Assembly: GCA_015484985.1 (NCBI GenBank)
Contig: WFUL01000199.1
Location: forward strand, 1 to 17,687
Origin: Anaerolineales bacterium
Lineage (GTDB): Bacteria > Chloroflexota > Anaerolineae > Anaerolineales > DRMV01
Direction: 5' to 3'
Length of the DNA: 17,687 nucleotides
Positions 14,117 through 17,687 of the stretch are shown here, one piece after another. Position 1 is the first letter of the stretch, and the number at the start of each line of letters is the position of its first letter. Position numbers and translations under genes: made by a program. The notes beneath the pieces are model-generated. The model did not search any database and was not told where the DNA came from. It worked only from the letters and a program-made list of their open reading frames with translations.

Positions 14117-14913
14117 CGAAGGCGCGACCAACGGCCAACGGTCGACGGCAGCCAGCCAGCAGCCGGCCGACAGCGGGCGACGGGCATCTTCCCGATGCTG
14201 CTCGCCTGGGGGAGCCCTCCTACGTCTGGCGGGCGGGACAGGCCCGACGGTTCCGCATGATGGTGCAGTGGGCGGGACGGGAACGTCTGGAAGGTTGGGT
14301 GCTGGACAATGGCTGTGGTGTGGGGATGTATCTGCATCGCTTTGGGTGGTGGGCCCGGAAGGCCATCGGTCTGGAGTATGAATTCGCGCGTGGCCGGGAG
14401 GCCCTTTCACCTCTAACCCCGGTGGTGCAGGCCGCGGGGGAGGCCCTGCCCTTTCCCGATGCCACCTTCGATTTGATTTTGAGCCACGAGGTCATCGAGC
14501 ACGTGCAGGACGACCGCAAGGCTGTGCGCGAGATGGTGCGGGTCCTCAAGCCCGGTGGGCGCTTGCTCCTCTTCTGTCCCAACAGGGGGTATCCCTTCGA
14601 AACCCATGGGATTTTCTGGCGCGGGCGTTACATCTTCGGCAACATTCCCCTGGTGAACTATCTTCCCCGAGCCTGGCGTAACCGGCTGGCGCCCCACGTG
14701 CGGGTGTACACGACGCGTGACCTGGCCCGTTTGTTTGCCGACCTGCCCATTACGGTGGTGCATCGCACCATCATCTTCGGTGGATATGACAACATCATCG
14801 CCCGCTTTCCCCGCCTGGGGCGGGTCCTGCGAAATGTGCTCCAGCGCCTTGAATCCACGCCCTTACGCGTGTTGGGGCTTTCCCATTTTTGGGTGGTGGA
14901 GAAAAAGAAGTAG
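14113..14913 (+). CDS. Class I SAM-dependent methyltransferase (Methyltransf_11 type)
   Basis: 266 aa. SAM motif I is LDNGCGVGMYLHRFG (about 64-78), the acidic motif II residue lies in IGLEYE (E89), and LPFPDATFDLILSHEVIEHV (112-131) and VRVLKPGGRLLLF are the usual post-motifs of the UbiE/Methyltransf_11 group. The C-terminal part (about 155-266) has hydrophobic and basic segments (RGRYIFGNIPLVNYLPRAWR, then NRLAPHVRVYTTRDLARLF), often seen in enzymes acting on lipids or glycans; the substrate cannot be told. ATG 14113 overlaps the nadE TGA (ATGA), indicating translational coupling. Residues about 4-24 are encoded by period-7 repeats related to those in mutS and are probably disordered. A huge hairpin overlaps the TAG stop. 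Confidence 0.9.
   Translation: MTKARPTANGRRQPASSRPTAGDGHLPDAARLGEPSYVWRAGQARRFRMMVQWAGRERLEGWVLDNGCGVGMYLHRFGWWARKAIGLEYEFARGREALSPLTPVVQAAGEALPFPDATFDLILSHEVIEHVQDDRKAVREMVRVLKPGGRLLLFCPNRGYPFETHGIFWRGRYIFGNIPLVNYLPRAWRNRLAPHVRVYTTRDLARLFADLPITVVHRTIIFGGYDNIIARFPRLGRVLRNVLQRLESTPLRVLGLSHFWVVEKKK
14123..14185 (+). repeat. Degenerate heptamer tandem tract (9 x 7 bp) in methyltransferase 5' end
   Basis: Nine successive 7-mers: CGCGACC, AACGGCC, AACGGTC, GACGGCA, GCCAGCC, AGCAGCC, GGCCGAC, AGCGGGC, GACGGGC. AACGGCC also occurs exactly in the mutS tract (1910-1916). The tract is 63 bp, thus 21 codons in frame, and encodes an Arg/Pro/Ala/Ser-rich N-terminal tail ahead of the folded domain. Confidence 0.7.
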
Positions 14914-14959
14914 ATAAGTGTGCAGCGGCGAAGCCGCTGCACACATTATCTACTTCTTT
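14904..14959. terminator. Very strong bulged hairpin terminator overlapping the methyltransferase stop
   Basis: Arms 14904-14929 and 14933-14959 give 26 base pairs with one unpaired A (14945) and a GAA loop (14930-14932). The inner 12 bp are GTGTGCAGCGGC / GCCGCTGCACAC; the outer 14 bp (14904-14917 / 14946-14959) are A/T-rich. The upstream arm is purine A-rich and the downstream arm ends CTTCTTT, so it resembles a bidirectional intrinsic terminator. The TAG stop (14911-14913) lies within the upstream arm. Confidence 0.8.
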
Positions 14960-14974
14960 CTTGCGGTCCAGGGA

Positions 14975-15009
14975 CTGGTCAGGCCTGCGCGAAACGCTGG
15001 TGCCCTTTC
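14975..15009 (+). repeat. Dispersed intergenic repeat, copy B
   Basis: 35 bp matching copy A at 12172-12207 with two substitutions and one missing base; it contains the same CAGGCCTG palindrome. It lies just after the terminator hairpin and ends 84 bp before the -10 candidate of the XTPase operon. A short TTTCGTCCA match also follows both copies (12224-12232; 15041-15049) at different distances. Confidence 0.8.
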
Positions 15010-15092
15010 TGAGCAGAGGTCACCACCCTTCTGTCCAAACTTTCGTCCAAACCTCAGCGTCTTATTGTCTCACTTCGCAGAAGAGTTGAGAT

Positions 15093-15098
15093 TACAAT
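15093..15098 (+). promoter_or_regulatory. Candidate -10 box (TACAAT) of the XTPase operon
   Basis: TACAAT lies 36 bp upstream of the ATG at 15135 and downstream of the terminator hairpin, as expected for an independent transcription unit. TTGTCT at 15065-15070 is a possible -35, but the 22-bp spacing is too long for a standard sigma-70 promoter. Confidence 0.45.
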
Positions 15099-15134
15099 AA
15101 CGAAGACGAGGTTTTTCCAAAAGGGTTGAGGCCT

Positions 15135-15752
15135 ATGTGCGCAATTTCGCTTCTTTTGGCCACGGGAAACAAAGGCAAACAAAAGGAACTCCTGTCGCTC
15201 TTGAGAGATGGTCCCTGGCGTTTGTATGTCCCTTCCGAAGTCGAGGTGGACGTGCAGGTGGAAGAGACGGGTGAGACCTACGCGGCCAACGCGTATCTCA
15301 AGGCGCGTGCATGGGCCCGGGCGACGGGCATGTGGGCCCTGGCCGACGATACGGGGCTGGAGGTGGAGGCCCTGGACGGCGCGCCAGGGCTCTATTCGGC
15401 CCGATTTGGGCCTCCGGACCGTCCGCTCAAGTCCTTTGTCGAGCGGCGGGCTTATTTGCTCCAATTGCTGCAACCCCACCCCCGTCCCTGGCGGGCCCGC
15501 TTTCGGTGCGTCGTGGCCCTGGTGTCGCCTCAGGGAAAGGCGTTGTTCTCCGAGGGAGTGTTGCCCGGAGAAATCATCCCTGAGGAACGGGGCGAACACG
15601 GCTTCGGTTACGATCCCATCTTCTACCTGCCCGAACAGGGTCGGACCCTGGCGGAATTGACCCTGGAGGAGAAAAATCGGGTCAGCCATCGGGCCCGGGC
15701 CATTCAGGCTCTCCTTCCCGCGCTGGAGGCCCTGGCCCGCATGGGCACGTGA
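15135..15752 (+). CDS. rdgB: XTP/dITP diphosphatase (RdgB/HAM1 family)
   Basis: 205 aa. The enzyme removes deaminated purine nucleotides by hydrolysing XTP, dITP and ITP to monophosphate plus pyrophosphate. Family motifs: LLLATGNKGKQKEL at the N-terminus, EETGETYAANAYLKA (41-57 region), LADDTGLEVEALDGAPGLYSARF with metal/catalytic D71/D72, GEHGFGYDPIFY (153-164) and VSHRARAI (183-190). Length is normal. ATG 15135 is preferred over the in-frame TTG at 15126 because family homology begins there; AAGGG (15121-15125) and GAGG (15128-15131) precede it. First gene of an operon: the L,D-transpeptidase starts 6-15 bp after its stop. No motif is missing. Confidence 0.95.
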   Translation: MCAISLLLATGNKGKQKELLSLLRDGPWRLYVPSEVEVDVQVEETGETYAANAYLKARAWARATGMWALADDTGLEVEALDGAPGLYSARFGPPDRPLKSFVERRAYLLQLLQPHPRPWRARFRCVVALVSPQGKALFSEGVLPGEIIPEERGEHGFGYDPIFYLPEQGRTLAELTLEEKNRVSHRARAIQALLPALEALARMGT

Positions 15753-15758
15753 GGGGGT

Positions 15759-16796
15759 ATGGGACGAATGCGAGGATTGAGCCGACGGGATGTTCTGCGC
15801 TTTTTGGGAACCGCGGTGGGAGCCTGGTTCCTCCCCCGGATGGGATGGCGCCGCTCCTCGCGTCCCCGGTGGGGTCGGGTGGCCGAGGAGCGGGCGGACG
15901 TGTACGAGTATCCGTCCTTTCAGGCTCCCCGCCGACTTATCAAGTGGAAGGACGAAGTGTTCGCCATCGCCGAGGCCGTGCTAAGCCAGGAGCCGGAGCA
16001 CAACCCCGTCTGGTACCGTCTGGTGGAAGGGGGATACGTACACAGTGGTGGGGTGCAACCGGTAGACATCCGTCCCCAGACCCCCAAAAAGGTGCCGGAG
16101 CCCGGAGTATTGGTTGAGGTCTCTGTGCCCTACACCGATGCGTTCATCGCACCCTCCCGGCACGCCATGCACATGTACCGGCTCTATTACGCCACCACGT
16201 ACTGGGTGGTGGCTGCGGTTCCGGGCCGGGATGACCCCGACGAGATTTGGTATTTGATTCAGGACGACAAATGGGATATTCGGTACTATGCCCTGGCCCG
16301 CCATCTACGCCTGGTGACCCCGGAAGAGGTATCTCCCCTTTCACCCCTCGTTCCCGTGGCCGCCAAGCGCATCGTGGTGGATTTGCAGGCCCAGGTGCTT
16401 CTGGCTTTCGAGTACGACCAGGTGGTGTTTTTGACCAAGGTCTCGACCGGGGCCGTGTTCAGCACGGGGGACTTCCGCACCCCGACTGGCGTGTACCTCA
16501 CCGCGTACAAGCGGCCCTCCCGCCACATGGCCCAGAACAACCGGGCCCGAAACGGCTATGACCTCCCCGGCGTGCCCTGGGTGTGTTACATCACCGAAGA
16601 CGGCATTGCCCTCCACGGCACCTACTGGCACAATGACTTCGGTCGCCCCCGGAGCCACGGTTGTATCAACCTCAGCCCCCAGGCGGCCCGGTGGATTTAC
16701 CGCTGGACCATGCCGCCGGTTCCCTACGAGCGGCAATGGGTCTACAACCCCCGGGAGGCGACCTTCGTTGAGGTGGTGGAGGCCTTCGTCACATGA
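15759..16796 (+). CDS. Tat-exported L,D-transpeptidase (YkuD domain)
   Basis: 345 aa. The N-terminus MGRMRGLSRRDVLRFLGTAV has a twin-arginine motif (S-R-R-D-V-L-R) and hydrophobic h-region, so the protein is probably exported folded by Tat. A linker and a beta-rich N-terminal domain (about 45-195, possibly SH3-like) precede the YkuD domain (about 205-325): RIVVDLQAQVLLAFEYD, TPTGVYLT, then H286 (ALHGTYWHNDFG) and SHGCIN with H300 and catalytic C302. The family forms 3-3 peptidoglycan cross-links or attaches proteins to peptidoglycan. A second ATG at 15768 has better spacing (10 nt) from GAGGGGG (15751-15757) and may be the true start. The next gene overlaps the stop by 4 bp. Confidence 0.92.
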   Translation: MGRMRGLSRRDVLRFLGTAVGAWFLPRMGWRRSSRPRWGRVAEERADVYEYPSFQAPRRLIKWKDEVFAIAEAVLSQEPEHNPVWYRLVEGGYVHSGGVQPVDIRPQTPKKVPEPGVLVEVSVPYTDAFIAPSRHAMHMYRLYYATTYWVVAAVPGRDDPDEIWYLIQDDKWDIRYYALARHLRLVTPEEVSPLSPLVPVAAKRIVVDLQAQVLLAFEYDQVVFLTKVSTGAVFSTGDFRTPTGVYLTAYKRPSRHMAQNNRARNGYDLPGVPWVCYITEDGIALHGTYWHNDFGRPRSHGCINLSPQAARWIYRWTMPPVPYERQWVYNPREATFVEVVEAFVT

Positions 16797-17233
16797 TGCG
16801 GCAACCGGTTTTCCAGGGTCTGGTGTTCGACGAGGAAGGCAACCCCGCCGAGGTGCGTTGGGTAGGCGGGGAGCCCTGTTACGTGGTCTACGACCCCTGG
16901 GGTATGGCCTATCATATCCCTTCGGAACAGGTGGACCGCCAGGTGCTGGAACGCATGTATCGCCTGATGGAAGGCCATGAGGAAGTGCTGGCCCAGGCCG
17001 CGGCCCGCTTTCTGGGCCAGGAGGACCCCTTCACGCTGGCCGCGTTGCAGGAGCAGTTCCGGCACCTGGACGAGCACATGGAGGCCCTGTTGCAGGTGGG
17101 CCTGCCCGAAGACGCCCGTTACCTGCTGGGGATGATGGGCTTTCGGGTGGTCATCAACCACCATGGCGAGGTGGTGGAGGTCCACTTTCCCCACGAACCC
17201 ATGGAGCCCGAGGAGGGGGACGAGGACTTGTAA
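16793..17233 (+). CDS. Hypothetical protein coupled to the L,D-transpeptidase
   Basis: 146 aa, family not recognised. No signal peptide or TM segment, so cytoplasmic. The N-terminal half (about 5-48) looks like a small beta fold (GLVFDEEGNPAEVRWVGGEP then CYVVYDPWGMAYHIPSEQVD). The middle (about 48-112) is helical and amphipathic (QVLERMYRLMEGHEEVL, LAALQEQFRHLDEHMEALL), and a short C-terminal strand pair (MGFRVVINHHGEVVEVHF) ends in an acidic tail (EPEEGDEDL). The ATG overlaps the transpeptidase TGA (ATGA) and GGAGG lies 10 nt upstream, so translation is probably coupled. Codon use matches its neighbours. Real gene; function unknown. Confidence 0.8.
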   Translation: MMRQPVFQGLVFDEEGNPAEVRWVGGEPCYVVYDPWGMAYHIPSEQVDRQVLERMYRLMEGHEEVLAQAAARFLGQEDPFTLAALQEQFRHLDEHMEALLQVGLPEDARYLLGMMGFRVVINHHGEVVEVHFPHEPMEPEEGDEDL

Positions 17234-17242
17234 CCCGGGGTT

Positions 17243-17687
17243 TCACGCGCGGTCCGACAAGGCCCGAATCACGGCCTCCCGAACCTGAGGATGGGTTTCG
17301 GTTCGCCGGGCTTCCTCTAACGCCTTTCGGGCCTCCGGCGTGCCGATGCGTCCCAGGGCCCAGGCCGCGTGCTCCCGCACCAGGGGGTCGGGGTCATGGC
17401 GTAGTGCGTGGGTCAGGGCCGGCACCGCGCGCGAGTCCCCCAGGTTGCCCAAAGCCACGGCCACGTTGCGCAGGAACCCACCACGTTTCGCCCGGCGAAG
17501 GGGGGTTCCCTGGAACTTCCGGTTGAAGGTCTCCTCGTCCCACCCCATGACTTCAATGAGGTCAACGAAAGTCTGGCCCGGTCGAGGGGCGAAGTCGGGG
17601 TCACCCTGGGGTTCGGCAAAGCGCTGGTTCCAGGGGCACACCATCTGGCACACATCGCATCCGAAGACCCAGGTGCCCATCTGGGGC
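17243..17687 (-). CDS. queG: Epoxyqueuosine reductase QueG, C-terminal part (runs off right edge)
   Basis: The last 147 codons of a minus-strand gene entering from the right edge. The Cys motif GCDVCQMVCPWN is the second 4Fe-4S motif of QueG. DEETFNRKFQGTPLRRAKRGGFLRNVAVALGN follows, the usual QueG segment leading into HEAT-like repeats (DSRAVPALTHALRHDPDPLVREHAAWALGRI, then TPEARKALEEARRTETHPQVREAVIRAL). The enzyme reduces epoxyqueuosine to queuosine in tRNA using cobalamin and two 4Fe-4S clusters; the cobalamin-binding part lies outside the window. The stop is at 17243-17245, only 9 bp from the stop of the convergent hypothetical gene, with no room for a separate terminator. Confidence 0.93.
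   Translation of the reverse strand, partial: PQMGTWVFGCDVCQMVCPWNQRFAEPQGDPDFAPRPGQTFVDLIEVMGWDEETFNRKFQGTPLRRAKRGGFLRNVAVALGNLGDSRAVPALTHALRHDPDPLVREHAAWALGRIGTPEARKALEEARRTETHPQVREAVIRALSDRA

Overview
This GC-rich window (roughly 60-65% G+C by eye) looks like a bacterial chromosome segment, most likely from the Chloroflexota (Anaerolineae-like). The inference rests on the SARP/BTAD-NB-ARC-TPR regulator with a CPxC motif in its BTAD domain, the membrane-anchored exported protein with a Thr-Pro-rich stalk, the Tat-exported YkuD L,D-transpeptidase and the general gene repertoire. No 16S or other phylogenetic marker is present, so the assignment is tentative. I see no tRNA, rRNA, CRISPR array, transposase or phage gene.

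Layout. 1-109 (-): 5' end of a lipoprotein gene running off the left edge. 110-617: long divergent intergenic region. 618-3362 (+): mutS, carrying an in-frame tract of 23 degenerate heptamers. 3498-4457 (+): RNase Z. 4458-4685: intergenic region with two inverted repeats and an extended -10 promoter. 4686-7967 (+): a SARP-type regulator of about 1,093 aa. 8033-11945 (-): three co-directional genes, convergent with the regulator: a C-terminally anchored TPR protein, an HtrA-like trypsin/PDZ protease and a small two-TM protein. 11946-12346: divergent intergenic region. 12347-14913 (+): a nitrilase-type glutaminase-like protein, NadE and a class I methyltransferase. 14904-14959: a very strong terminator-like hairpin. 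15135-17233 (+): a tight operon of XTP/dITP diphosphatase, L,D-transpeptidase and a hypothetical protein. 17243-17687 (-): C-terminal part of epoxyqueuosine reductase QueG, cut by the right edge.

How the genes fit together. Most are housekeeping: mismatch repair and nucleotide-pool sanitation (MutS, XTPase), tRNA maturation (RNase Z, QueG) and NAD synthesis. In the NAD pair, the glutaminase and synthetase parts that form one protein in many bacteria are separate adjacent genes. The accessory part is the SARP regulator plus the convergent envelope operon; that operon is the best candidate here for an undescribed functional unit.

Structural highlights outside the genes: (i) a period-7 repeat family present inside two coding regions, mutS and the methyltransferase; (ii) a roughly 36-bp dispersed repeat lying about 85-90 bp upstream of the predicted -10 boxes of both the NAD operon and the XTPase operon; (iii) a 26-bp bulged hairpin overlapping a stop codon; (iv) recurrent TACAAT-type -10 boxes, some with an extended TGn.
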